From Lucinisca nassula (Eukaryota > Mollusca > Bivalvia > Lucinida > Lucinidae), in assembly GCA_963580285.1 (NCBI GenBank), contig CAUZLF010000699.1:1-64000 (forward strand): 64,000 bases of DNA. The letters run 5' to 3'. Positions 44,279 through 55,189 of this stretch are shown piece after piece; position 1 is the stretch's first letter, and every line of letters begins with the position of its first letter. The translations under genes and the position numbers were made by a program. The notes below the pieces were generated by a model. That model was not told where the DNA came from, did not search any database, and saw only the letters and a list, made by a program, of their open reading frames with translations.

Positions 44279-47200
44279 GTAGGTATACTGCGGAGGGTAG
44301 ACACCACTGTTCTTGATATAGGCTCTCTGTTATCTATCATGCCAAACATGCATGCAGCATATTGCTAAAAATAAACAAAAAATCGCAAGCCACCAAGGAG
44401 CACAAGAATTGTTTATTGCTCATTAAATGCCAATGTTTAGCTTTTGATTTGTGTTAAAACCAGCAATGACATCAGGGTGTCCACGGTCAGGGAAAAAGTC
44501 CGGGAAAAATATATTTTTTCAAGGTCAGGGAATTGTCAGGGAATTTTGAAATGGGTCAGGGAATTTTGAAATTTTAGCAAAAGTCAGGGAAAAGTCAGGG
44601 AATTTTGAAAAAAATATGTTCATGAATGCTAAAAAAACATCAAAAATAAAGGTTTCTTCATGTTTGGCTTATACCTTGATAATAATAATTATAATAACAA
44701 TAATGTCTTGTCCTCTTCTTAAGTATTGCATTTGGTAAATTATTCTTTGAGAAGAAACTAAAGGGTGGTAAGGGTTGGCTATAGAGGAGGAGGAGGTCAA
44801 CAGATCTCTTTGTATTTCGACATGCTTTTCATTAGCTCACCTGAGCCGAAGGCTCGTGAGGTAATAGCTGCCAATGCTTCAGCGTCCAACGTCCGTTCAC
44901 ATTTTCAAATAAGTATATCTTTAAAGCAAATTGACCAATCATGATTAAATTTCATATGAAGCATTATCAGGTAGGGGGAAAAGATGCATAATGTTTTGGG
45001 GCAGATCAGATGGCAACTCTTGTTGCCATGGCAACATAAAGCTCCCATAGACTAACAATGGGAAAAACTTAAAAAATCTTCTTCTCTAAAACCACAAGCC
45101 CCAGAGCTTAGATATTTAGTATGTAGCATCGTCAAGTGGTCCTCTACATGAATCCTGCCAATCATGCCCCCTGGGGTCCAAATTGGCCACACCCAGGGGC
45201 TCCTTATCTTCCATAGACTTATAATGGAAAAAGCTTCAAAAATCTTCTTCTCCGAAACCATAAAGCACATAGCTCAGATATTTAATATGTAGCAATGCAA
45301 AATAAATCCTGCCATTCATGCCCCTGGGGTCCAAAATAGCCATGCTCCAGGGCTCATTAGCTCCCATTGACATGTAATGGAAAAAAACTTCAAAATTCTT
45401 CTCTGAAACCATAAGGCTCTGAGCTTGGATATTTCATATGTAACAATGCTATGTTTTCATCTATATAAATCCAACCACTCATGCCCCTGGGCTCCAAGTT
45501 GGCTACTCCACAGGGCTCATTAGCTCCCACTTATCATAATAAAAAAAAAGATTAAAAACCTTCTTCTCTGAAACCATAAGGCCCAGAGCTTAGATATTCA
45601 GTATGTAATCCAACCAACCATGCCCCTAGGGTCCAAATTGACTATGCTATGGGGCCATTAGCTCCTCTAGAGGCATCTGTGGTGTAATGTGGTGTGGTGT
45701 TATAAACAAAGGATCGCAGGATAGATCTAGGGCTTCTCTAGACTTCCAGATGAGTCTTTAAACTGAGGTCCTGTCTCGGTATCACCTTAGCTGTTGGTGG
45801 AACATAAAACTAAAACACACTCATCAGCTCCTGTAGACTATTAATATGAAAAATTAAGAAATCTTCTTCTGAAACTATAAGGCCCTGAGACTAGACATTT
45901 AGTATTGTTGCAACATCAGTTGGTCACCAACATAAATCCTGCCAGCCCTATGGTGTACAAATTGGCTGCTACCCTTGGCTTATTATCTCCCACTGACTTA
46001 TAATTGGAAGAACTTCAAAAAATCTTCTGCTCTGAAACCATGAGACAAACAGCTTTCTAAAATGTTCCTCAGGTGAGCGGTAAGGCTCATTGAGCCTCTT
46101 GTTTCAAGGATCTCATCCAACTATACAAATGACTTATGTAAATACATGTACATGTATGTGTTTAGAAAAAAAGAAAAATAGAAAATAAATTCAAAGGGAA
46201 AATACAAACATAAAAAAACAAAGCAAACAAAAACATATTTAAAGAGTAAGACAATCACAGCTGGTATTGTAAAAGGAGGAAAGGGTTGGCTGTAGGGGAG
46301 GAGGAGGCCAACAGATGTTAGAACTTAATGCGCAAAATATCAAAAACCTTGGTCAGGGAAATTTGATTTTAGTCAGGGAAAAGTCAGGGAATTTTGCTTT
46401 TCTCAAATTGTGGACACCCTGAATGTATTATGCATGTATGGCATGTGTCATTAAAAGAGAGTATTATGTATATATTTTAAATTGCAGCAGTACCAAGAAC
46501 ATATAAACAATCAGTTTTTACCCTTCTTTATTGATTATCCTGTATTACACCAGGTCAACCAGTATTCAAAAATCATAAATCCTGTTTTTAATTGCGTCAA
46601 TTAATAAAATTGTCATTAATCAAGTAATTACGTATTGGCCAAGTTACAGGTCCTCGGTCAGCTGTATTGGCCTCGGCCTTCGGCCTCGTGCCAATACAGC
46701 AGACCTCGGACCTGTTACTGGGCCAATACGAAATTATTTGATTAATAACATTATAGTATTGCTAGAAGTCTGACAAAATCTCCATACACTATCCTATATC
46801 GCTATGCCACATTAAGCAGGGTCGGACAAAGCCAACATTACGATAACACATCCATGCGTTCTTTTATAATATCTCCAAAATGGCTACTTTTCCAATAAAA
46901 ATTGTGATATTTTCGTTACACATACTCCAAACATAGGTTATGGGTGCTCGTTAGAATCTCCTCATTGAGGCAGTTCTAACGAGTACCCACAAGTTATGTT
47001 TTCGAACAGAAATAATGTATACCCCTTTAAACCCCAGTTTTCTCTTTATAAAGTGGAGTTTAGAGGGTGTCCATTTCACTTGCTCGGCTGTTCACAGCAT
47101 CTTCAGAATGGCTCGGAATTACAATAATCCCTATATATTCTATACGTTTTTTCTGGACGACTGTCATGTATCTCTTATCCAGTCAAAATTTGAACTTGTC

Positions 47201-49068
47201 CTGGGCAGCTGAGCAGTGAATTTTTCAGGCCCTGCATAAACCTTTTCCACTCTCTGGGTACAATAAAGAAAAGGGTACAATATTTACCTTATGTATTCAG
47301 ACAGACAGGTCTAAGCAAACACTGTAGACACAGATGAGATGCCGCAAAATGCGGCACCTCATCAGGGTCTACAACATTTGTCATTCTTCCAGCAATGTTT
47401 CGACACACAATCAGGGGGGTGTATTGTACATGTACTTGTTAAATTTTTAGAATAAGTATGGTAAGGAGTTGAGGTGTCCAAATACTTACGTTAAATAGGG
47501 TACTTATCATAAAGTCAACCAGCAAAGGCCTGGGCAAACATGTAAGTGCTTGCTTGGGCCTTTGCTGCTCATAGACATGCAGGCCAGACCTCCAGGTAGT
47601 TTCATGCAAGAAGTCATACATACTGTCCTATTAGTTGTCTGCACACACTCATATTCACTCTGCAAGTACTAGAACCATTTTGCAAATCCAAATAGCAACC
47701 AGAAAATACTGCTAACATATTTGCATGAAAAATAAAGATAAAACACTGGATCCTTCGACAACTCCATTATGTACCCGATTGACGTCCGAATACAACCGTG
47801 TGCAGGACAGCGTACCTATTGAGCTAGGTGAGAAGTTATTATTATGGAATGAACTATATTTATTATCATTATTATTATTATTATTATTGGATGACTCTTT
47901 ATATTAAATTCCATTATTTAAATATATTTTCATGATGCTTTAATATTTGTAATACCGTCAGGAGAGAGCAATAATAGGCCTAGCCTACGCTCAATCCATG
48001 TCTCATTCATTACATAAACTGTTTTATGTTTTCGAAAATTAGCTATACTGTGTAAATAAGTGTCTGATGACAAAAATTCCTGAATAAATAAATAAATAAA
48101 CATGCAGGCCAGACCTGCAGGTAGTTTCATGCAAGAAGTCATACATCCTGTCCTATTAGTTGTCGGCACACACTCAGCACAGCCCCAGATAAGACGTTGT
48201 ATCCAGTTATTATTCTCCTTATTTCTGCATGAAAACATATGTTGTGGGTACTCATTAGACGCGCGTCGGCAAGGAGATTCTAACAAGTACCCACAACATA
48301 CATTTCTAACAAGGGAAATTATCCCTTAATTTATCCTTGTTTATCCCTCCTCATCTGGGACCAGTTGTTCAAAGCATCATTAGCTTAACAAGCTCGTTAG
48401 TGGTCATATTGTTAACTCTCCTAGCAAGTACAATATTGTAAATTTTGGTATTTTTGCTGAAACAATGTGAGCAGCTTTTGCGTCTGCAAAAGCTGCTCAC
48501 ATTTTTTCAGCAAAAATTTCAGCATATTTGCCATATTTAATGATCAAAATTTTAACGATACGTTAACTAACAATGTCGTTAGTTTTGAACAACTGGGCCC
48601 TGGAGCCAGCTCAGTAAAAATCTTTTTTTCCAGGGATCCTAGATGTAACCAAGGATCCAGACTACACTAATGTGTATGATAAACTACCGGTTGAGGCCAT
48701 TGGAGATGCAGAAATGGCGGAAGAGCGTCGGTTTTTCATGTCGCACGTTGAGGACCTCATGATGCAAATGACAGTCTATCAGAACAAAGTGCTGCACTGT
48801 AAGGATATGTTCATAATGGATTCGAGCTGGGTAGTTTCCAGTGTTGTCAAAGTTCTTGACGACAAACTTGACCATGTTAGTTACGAGCGATTGAATTCAC
48901 GGTTACAACTACATGAGCAACTCATTATGGAACATTTAGCCAACAAACCTGAGATTCGGCAGCAGTTGTACTTGTTGAAATTCATCAGTTACATGACACC
49001 GTTCTTGGTTGGCATGAAGAAAAGAATGAAGATTCCGGATCTTTCAAGGCTGTTACCAAATTTAACGG
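43675..49068 (+). CDS. Conserved-looking protein of unknown function, two exons, 3' end not found
   Basis: Exons 43675-44278 and 48634-49068. Probable start ATG at 43696 (tagccATGG, strong context), with the acceptor at 43673-43674 implying an upstream non-coding exon. It gives about 340 residues so far: an acidic/Lys N-terminus, then YIERYERYECQELLAFLQTH, ISNMNPKDSNTFVILIPEE, VRELIFGIYVLNQTPTLSLE, GQIMINVDYMMKSLWHGCYF; and in exon 2 EERRFFMSHVEDLMMQM and IRQQLYLLKFISYMTPFL. No signal peptide or clear membrane segment; mostly alpha/beta with long helices. The phase-1 donor and acceptor rejoin codons exactly (RSG|ILDV). After 49068 I find no convincing exon; 53606-53626 (acceptor ttgaacag, donor gtaaga) is a possible 21-nt microexon. 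I cannot name the family. Confidence 0.7.
44473..46421. mobile_element. hAT-like element, CAGGGTGTCCAC ends, intronic
   Basis: Inverted ends cagggtgtccac / gtggacaccctg, then repeated 'gtcagggaaaagtcaggga' in mirrored orientation. The 8-bp flanks match only partly (aatgacat / aatgtatt). It contains a pearl-like element. A 40-bp motif 'agggttggct...gaggaggagg' occurs near both ends. No transposase. Confidence 0.65.
44834..46101. mobile_element. Pearl-like element, AGCTCACCTGA end, inside the hAT-like element
   Basis: Ends agctcacctgag / ctcaggtgagc. About six units of 160-180 bp ('atcttcttctctgaaaccac', 'gcttagatatttagtatgta', 'atgcccctggggtccaaatt'). Same unit family as 58448-60884. A tRNA-SINE 3' fragment ('gatgagtctttaaactgagg') interrupts it near 45665-45815. 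Confidence 0.75.
46422..48357. repeat. Intron DNA: long palindrome, hairpin H, 70-bp duplication
   Basis: 46616-46745 is a near-perfect palindrome (arms start 'attaatcaagtaatt'; centre 'ggcctcggccttcggcctcg'). Hairpin-H copies lie at 46830-47100 and about 48200-48305. A GCAAACA-type hairpin lies at 47323-47393. 'gaccagacctncaggtagtttcatgcaagaagtcat'-like text (about 70 bp, n = any base) is directly repeated at 47579 and 48108. (TTA)n near 47865. Confidence 0.65.
48358..48600 (-). repeat. FB1 foldback just upstream of an exon
   Basis: Full-length FB1, reverse orientation to 2351-2595. Central stem 'gagcagcttttgcgtctgca'. It ends 33 bp before the exon at 48634. Confidence 0.85.
48634..49068 (+). 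CDS. Unknown-function gene, second coding exon (435 nt, 145 codons' worth)
   Basis: Acceptor 'tctttttttccag', donor gtatgt at 49069. It enters and leaves in phase 1, so it could be skipped without a frameshift. Bracketed 33 bp upstream and about 40 bp downstream by inverted FB1 copies. Confidence 0.75.
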
Positions 49069-49108
49069 GTATGTTGAATCATTCAGTGATTCTCAATGAA
49101 TGTTCCTA

Positions 49109-49925
49109 GGGTCAGTTGTTCAAAATTAACAATGTCATTAGGTAATGTACCGTATTCGGACAGACACCCTAGGAAAAAGTGTAAACCCAGATGAGATGCC
49201 GCAGAATGCGGCATCTCATCAGGGTCTGGACTGGACTGTTTGCCACTCATTCAGCTATCCTAAGGCACAAATTAGGTAGTAAACCCTTAAGACGCCGAGA
49301 AAAACTACATCTGAAAATGTCGTCTGCTAATGTCGTCTGCTGAATTTTTTTGGCAAACATTTTAAAAAATATTTTTGCGTACTGGCAAACAGTGTGGACC
49401 CAAATAAGGAGCAGTTTGATTTGGGTCCACACTGTTTGCAAAAATGACATTTAAAGTAACCAACAGACGACAAAAGAGACAACATTTGTCGTGATTGGCA
49501 TCTTTTGGGTTAATTGTACTTTTTCAAATTTTAGAACAGGTATGGTAAGGAGTTAAGGTGTCCAAAATATTGAGGATAAATACAGCAAATCATGCTAATT
49601 AATATTTTTACTGAAAATGTGAGTAACTTTGGCATTTACCAAAGCTGCTGTAATTCAGAACTATACCAGAGAGTTAGATATACTTGATGGAACATTTTGA
49701 CTACTAAAGAGTAAAGAGCTTGTTAAATCTTATCCTGCTGAACACGACAACCCCTACCTTTGCAAACAGTATAGATGCAGATCAGATGGCTTCTATAGAA
49801 GCCATCTGATCAGGATCTACACTGTTTATCTTGCGGATTGAGAATAAGCAAACGTGGGTGTGGCTAAATTGATTTATTCAGCAGGACAAGGGTTAAGCTA
49901 ACCATGATTTGAACAACTGAGCCCT
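49109..49925 (+). repeat. FB1 foldback interrupted by two insertions
   Basis: FB1 pieces: 49109-49150, 49560-49722 and 49897-49925 ('atttgaacaactgagccc'). The first insert carries two GCAAACAGTG-type hairpins (49168-49242, 49384-49443). The second is a MITE-A (49723-49896). Confidence 0.75.
49723..49896 (+). mobile_element. MITE-A inserted at a TTAA of FB1
   Basis: Uninterrupted FB1 reads 'gctcgttaagctaac'. Here it reads 'gcttgTTAA', the MITE, then 'TTAAgctaac', so TTAA is duplicated. This defines the family's target as TTAA. Confidence 0.85.
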
Positions 49926-50003
49926 GATCCTCACTGGTTGTGGGAAATAACTCTTCCCTTTTCTTTGTATCCACTATTAATAACTTTTTTTCACTTTCAG
50001 TAT

Positions 50004-50127
50004 AGTAAATACATGGTTAGTGCCTTTAATAATAAAATATAATTGGTGAGCCTTAGACAATTTTATTGAGGCGAGCTTCAGCGAACCAATTATATTTTAT
50101 TATTGAAGACACTAATCATGTATTTAG
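50004..50127. repeat. Palindromic hairpin element
   Basis: Arms 'aataataaaatataattggt' and 'accaattatattttattatt', with outer 'aaatacatggttagtg' mirrored as 'actaatcatgtattt'. It abuts the next pearl-like element. Confidence 0.75.
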
Positions 50128-50129
50128 TT

Positions 50130-51370
50130 ATCCCCACGCTTTTCAAAGAAAAAGTGGGGATATTGTAATGGTCTTAGTCGTCCGTCCGTCCGTCTTACCG
50201 GATAACTCCTCCTAGACGGTTATAGATAGAAACTTGAAACTTTGGGAACTGATAGATCCTTGGTCTGAGGAGTGCATGACACTTTCGGAATTTTGATCAC
50301 ACCCCTACTGGTGGGCCCAGGGGGTGGGGCCCACGGGGGTCAAAAATAAAAATTTCCAGAACATCGTCGTGTAATATATCAAAGCGAACGGCATGATGAG
50401 TAGAAAACATTACAACCAAAATTTGACCCCTGGGGTCAATTTTGAGGTCACCAGAGGTCAAAAACTGATTTTGACTCCTTTACCGGATAACTCCTCCTAG
50501 ACGGTTATAGATAGAAACTTGAAACTTTGGGAACTGATAAATCTTTGGTCTGGGGAGTGCATGACACTTTCGGAATTTTGATCACACCCCTACGGGTGGG
50601 CCCAGGGGGTGGGGCCCGCAGGGGTCAAAAATAAAAATTTCCAGAACATGGTTGTGTAATATATCAAAGCAAACGGCATGATGAGTAGAAAACATTACAA
50701 CCAAAATTTGACCCCTGGGGTCAATTTTGAGGTCACCAGAGGTCAAAAACTGATTTTGACTCCTTTACCGGATAACTCCTCCCAGACGGTTATAGATAGA
50801 AACTTGAAACTTTGGGAACTGATAGATCTTTGGTCTGGGGAGTGCATGACACTTTCGGAATTTTGATCACACCCGTACGGGTGGGCCCAGGGGGTGGGGC
50901 CCGCGGGGGTCAAAAATAAAAATTTCCAGAACATGGTCGTGTAATATATCAAAGCAAACGGCATGATGAGTAGAAAACATTACAACCAAAATTTGACCCC
51001 TGGGGTCAATTTTGAGGTCACCAGAGGTCAAAATCTGATTTTGACCCCTTTACCCCCATACATTACTGTTACCAGATAACTCCTCTTAGACCGTTATAGA
51101 TAGAAACTTGAAACTTTGGGAACTGATAAAACTTTGGTCTGGGGAGTGCATAACACTTTCAGAATTTTGATCCTACCCCTGGGAGTAAAAAATCAAAGTT
51201 TTCAGAACATGGTCGTGTAGCATATTAAATCGAACGGCATGATGAGTAGAATACATCACAATCAAAATTTTTACTCTCGGGTCAAACATCCCTAGGTGAT
51301 GGCCCAGGAGGTGGGGCCTGCAGGGAAGCGTGGGGATATGCGATGGCTTGCCATCGACTGCGCGATTCTA
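50130..51370. mobile_element. Pearl-like element (ATCCCCAC end), about 290-bp units
   Basis: The left hairpin 'atccccacgcttttc' / 'gaaaaagtggggat' is followed by (GTCC)n. Units start near 50195, 50480, 50765 and 51068 ('ccggataactcctcctagac', 'gatagaaacttgaaactttg', 'ggaattttgatcacacccct'). The right end is 'catcgactgcgcgatt', shared with 10832-11681. Confidence 0.85.
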
Positions 51371-51884
51371 GTTTCTAATGCAATTCAAAACAATCAAGGG
51401 TTTTGCAATAATTAAGCAAATTTAAGCAAAGAGACAGCAGACACTGTGGCATGTTAGACAACATTCAGTGCCATGGCGTGCACACGTAGTATAATAGCGC
51501 AAAGTTTCTGACGTCACCGCGCCACAGAGGCGCAGGAAACAACATGGGCGCTCGAATAAAAGTTTCTCAGCGCTTAACATTCTGTATGAAAGTCTGCAAA
51601 TACATAGTGTATTTTAGCTTTAGAATTAATTTTCGAGGTTGAGGCGCAACCGCAGTAGCAGTGCACAATCATTCCAACGGACCATTCAAACCAGGAAAGG
51701 CCGAGAAGAAAAGGATTTAGCTGAAATTTTGGAAAATCTGTTTAAATAAATATTGCAAAGATTATAATTTGCAGTTTCGTTGTTTTCTCGTGTATAAAAG
51801 GTTGCATGTTATTGTTTACACTTGCAAATTAGGGACCTGAATCTATAAACAGTCACTAGACGTATTATAGGTCAGTAGGTCTTA
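51371..51884. other. Non-coding, unassigned
   Basis: No repeat family or exon recognised. A GC-richer patch at 51480-51560 lacks other signals. Confidence 0.35.
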
Positions 51885-52209
51885 AACCCCTGTCACACCA
51901 GGGCTGCGTTCTCACGGCGTCCAAGAAAAATGCAGAACGCCAAGGTGCGCGCAGTACGATCGCAAACATTGCCGTAGCAACGCAGTGGCGTCGCCAGTAG
52001 ACGCGTTGGGATCGCATAGAAAGCCAAGCGACGGCGCGCATTTTGAGCATGCTCAAAACAAACGCTGTCACTCGGCGTTCTGATCAGAGCGCAGTGAGGT
52101 CGCCATAAGGTTGCCATAGCAGCGCAGTAAGGTCTCCTACCACGCTATAGGAGCTCGGCAGGGGTGCACAGTGGTCTCCTACAACGCCATATAAGCTCCG
52201 CTTGTATAA

Positions 52210-52538
52210 TTGATTAACTGATTGATTGATCTGATATTTAACGCCCCAGTCAACACTGTATAGGTCATTTTGGAGACGTTGCTTCCAATTTTGTGGGACT
52301 TTTACCGGACTTTGAGATGAAATGACATCTCAAGCCCTGTCGCCCAATGAAACCAATAGAGTGTACACGTATAAGCATGTTTACACCAATAGAGTTTACA
52401 CGTATCTTGCACCGTTTTGCCTGGGCAGGCTTAGATCCTCTAAGCGGTTTACAAGTACTCGCGTGAGGTCGGTTTCAGCTCTGCGTGGTAGCATCATGCA
52501 GCCCATCTATTTCTTCCAGTCCCGATGGGAGGGGCCGC
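52210..52538 (-). mobile_element. SINE-1 with 12-bp target duplication
   Basis: Flanked by ccgcttgtataa (52198-52209 and 52539-52550). An internal 'gtgtacacgtataagcatgtttacaccaatag'-like stretch is locally duplicated. Confidence 0.85.
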
Positions 52539-52669
52539 CCGCTTGTATAAACAGAAGCTAGAGTAGAGTTTGATTGTGTACTGTCCCGAAAAACCTACTT
52601 CTGAGGTGACTCATTCCGGGTAAGGTAATGGCGGTGGACTTGCTCCTGCTTGCGGTGGACTTGCTTCCG

Positions 52670-52890
52670 ACGGCACAGGAGTACTGGTAAACCGCTTAGG
52701 GGATCTAAGCTTGGGCAATGGGGCGCGAGTCGGTCCATCAGTGCTTATTAACCCTATTAGTTTCATTGGGTGACAGAGATTGAGATGTCATTTCATCCCA
52801 ATGTCGGGTAGAAGTCCTACAAAATTAGAAGCAACGTCCCCAAAATGACTATAATGTGTTGATGGGACGTTAAACCTCAAATCAAACAAA
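52670..52890 (+). mobile_element. SINE-1, 5' truncated
   Basis: From 'gcacaggagtactggtaaac' to 'ttaaacctcaaatcaaacaa'. No duplication identified. Confidence 0.7.
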
Positions 52891-53247
52891 ACTGTTCGAC
52901 TGATGAAGGTGTCTGTTTACACTTTGAGAACGTCTTCAACATATGAGCGCCGTAAAAGCGCAGTGCACGCATTGAGAGCGCCGTAAAAGTGCAGTGCACG
53001 CATTGTGAGCGCCGTAAAAGCGCAGAGGAAGCGCCGTGAGAGCGCATAAAATTGCCATCAAGAACGCCGCAGGATCGCGATAGATCGCCATGTAAGCTCC
53101 GCAGCAACGTCTTGGTCGCTGTAGGGACGCCATGACAGGTCCATGTTCACAAAAATATCCCGTATTTCTTGCGATCTCGCGGCGTTCTGAAAAATTAAAC
53201 AACGCCGTCCCATCGCAGTGAAAACGCGGCATAGTGTGACAGGGGCT

Positions 53248-53970
53248 TTATAGGCCACTACCGATTGTAGCGAGCAGTTATTCGACCCCCTTCATTAGGT
53301 TATTAGAATGCCTGATTGCGGTATAAAGTATGTTTCTCTGACAGTCTCTTCTATTTTAACTCTACACTTCTTTGCTATACTCATATTTCTTCCATCTCTG
53401 AGGTTCTGGGCAGATGATGCCCATGAAATATCTTGGCATATTTTCTAAAAAAAAAAAAACATTAACCCATATCCCGCTGAACACGACAACCCCTACCATT
53501 TGCAAATTTTGATATCTGTCAATAGCAAACTTCTGTTACTGACAGCTGGCTGTCAGTATCCATTTCTGAATTTTTAACCTCTTCATTTAATTCCTATTTG
53601 AACAGATAGAGCCAGCAAAAGAAGAAGTAAGATTATTAGATGTTTTGCCGAGGAACAGATATTTCAAATAAACATGAACATTATACACTGCAACCTCTTT
53701 AAAACACTATTCATGTGTCCAGAGTAGAAACAGTGTTAGTTAAACAATGGTGTATAACCAATTAACCATCTTATATCCACACAAAAATGTAAAGATTATT
53801 TAGAAGAATGACAATCAATGGTCATTCTTCTAACTAATCTATATATTTTTGGGATCCATCTTTAATAATCTATATTTTTTGGGATCCATCTCAAATAATC
53901 TATATAGTTTTGGGATCCAGCTTTAATAATCTATATATTTTTGGGATCCATCTTTAAACCATGATATCCA
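53248..53970. other. Non-coding; about 45-bp x4 repeat at 53800-53960
   Basis: Four copies of 'ttttgggatccatctttaat' + 'aatctatata'. 53606-53626 has microexon-like splice signals (acceptor ttgaacag, donor gtaaga), weak evidence only. Otherwise nothing seen. Confidence 0.45.
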
Positions 53971-54090
53971 ACCACCCCTGCCCATCGGGACTAGGCAAAA
54001 TAGATTGGGCTGCATGATGCTTCCATGCAGAGCTAAAATCGACCACACATGAGTACTGCTACGAGGACTGTTCAAATATGAATGCAACTA

Positions 54091-55158
54091 CCGTAAAAAT
54101 TCGGCTATAAGGCGATTCGGCTATAAGACGGGACCCCTTTTTCAGTTTTTCTAAGGTGGGATTTTGCTTATACTCTTTTATAAGACGGGTCAAATTTTTG
54201 CCATATCTGTCTGGGCCTATCTGCTACCGCCAGATGCTGTTTAGATGTGAGAAATCGGACTTTTTTCGTCAGAAAACACCTCTACTTACCCCTCACGATC
54301 CCGGCCCCCCGGAACAAGACCGAAATCGCACCGGGCAGGTGCACTTTTACCTTATGACGCCCGGTCGGACAAGTGCAAAAAAAAAAAAATCGTCTACAAC
54401 TCAGTCTGTACGGTAAAACTAGACCAGTAAGTAAATCGCAATACATGTAATTGCTGCACTGTCAATTCAGAGACAAACCATCTGTGTATTTATTACGGTT
54501 CAAGTATGACACTATTGTTAATCCCTGTCATATAATTGCCACCCTGCGGTGCGTGTCGATAAGGTGTGAAAATATGGTCAAGTTATGTCTCTAATTTACG
54601 TTTATCCTCCAATCATAAAATTTAATCCGCAATCAATGTGAAAATGATTTAATCGCTTCACAGACAATTAGCTACATCTAACGGTAGATATTTGCCTAAT
54701 AAAAATGGACTTTTCTATGTTTATGTTTTGGCGGGAAAAGTGGAACACTATTGTTGTTTATTGACACAGAGCTTCTGGGAATAAATCGGGAGCTTTGCAA
54801 AGCGCTGGTTTTCTATCCACCTCTATTCACAACCGTTTAGCTATCCAGAAAATATTTTTTAACGGTTCCAAACATTTTTTTATGAAAGAGATACACGCAA
54901 TGACATTAAACACGTGTTGGGATACTGGCGTCGGATGACATCATTTACGATCACGTGCAGAAAAATGGTAGCAGTGGTTTGTGGGCGGCGATTTATATCA
55001 ATTAAAAAATCACCGATCGGCATTTTCCGTATGTCTGGTCTTCGCCGGACATTGCCGGAAAAAAGCCTGTAGTCCATGACCTCGGCTATAAGACGGGGTC
55101 ATTTTTTTTGGCTCATTTTGGAGGAAAAAATCCTCGTCTTATAGCCGAATTTTTACGG
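54091..55158. mobile_element. 1068-bp TA-target element inside the mariner
   Basis: Inverted ends ccgtaaaaattcggctataa / ttatagccgaatttttacgg, TA on both sides (54089-54090, 55159-55160). 'gctataagacggg' words recur near both ends. No transposase. The CCGTA start resembles 4178-4565. Confidence 0.88.
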
Positions 55159-55189
55159 TAAGCACATAAAAATGATTCTGTGATAGATT

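Larger units (their letters stand above)
51885..53247. mobile_element. TTA-flanked TIR element rich in GCGCCGTAAAAGCGCAG words
   Basis: Ends aacccctgtcacac / gtgtgacaggggct with TTA on both sides (51882-51884, 53248-53250), the same plan as 24319-25412. The interior is a mosaic of 'gcgccgtaaaagcgcagtg', 'gcagtgcacgcattg' and 'gaacgccgcaggatcgc'. It holds a SINE-1 (52210-52538) and a partial one (52670-52890). Confidence 0.75.

Noticed and set aside
44473..46421. Perfect 8-bp duplication for the CAGGGTGTCC element
   Set aside because: The flanks aatgacat and aatgtatt match only in part, so I give the element a lower confidence and do not claim a duplication.
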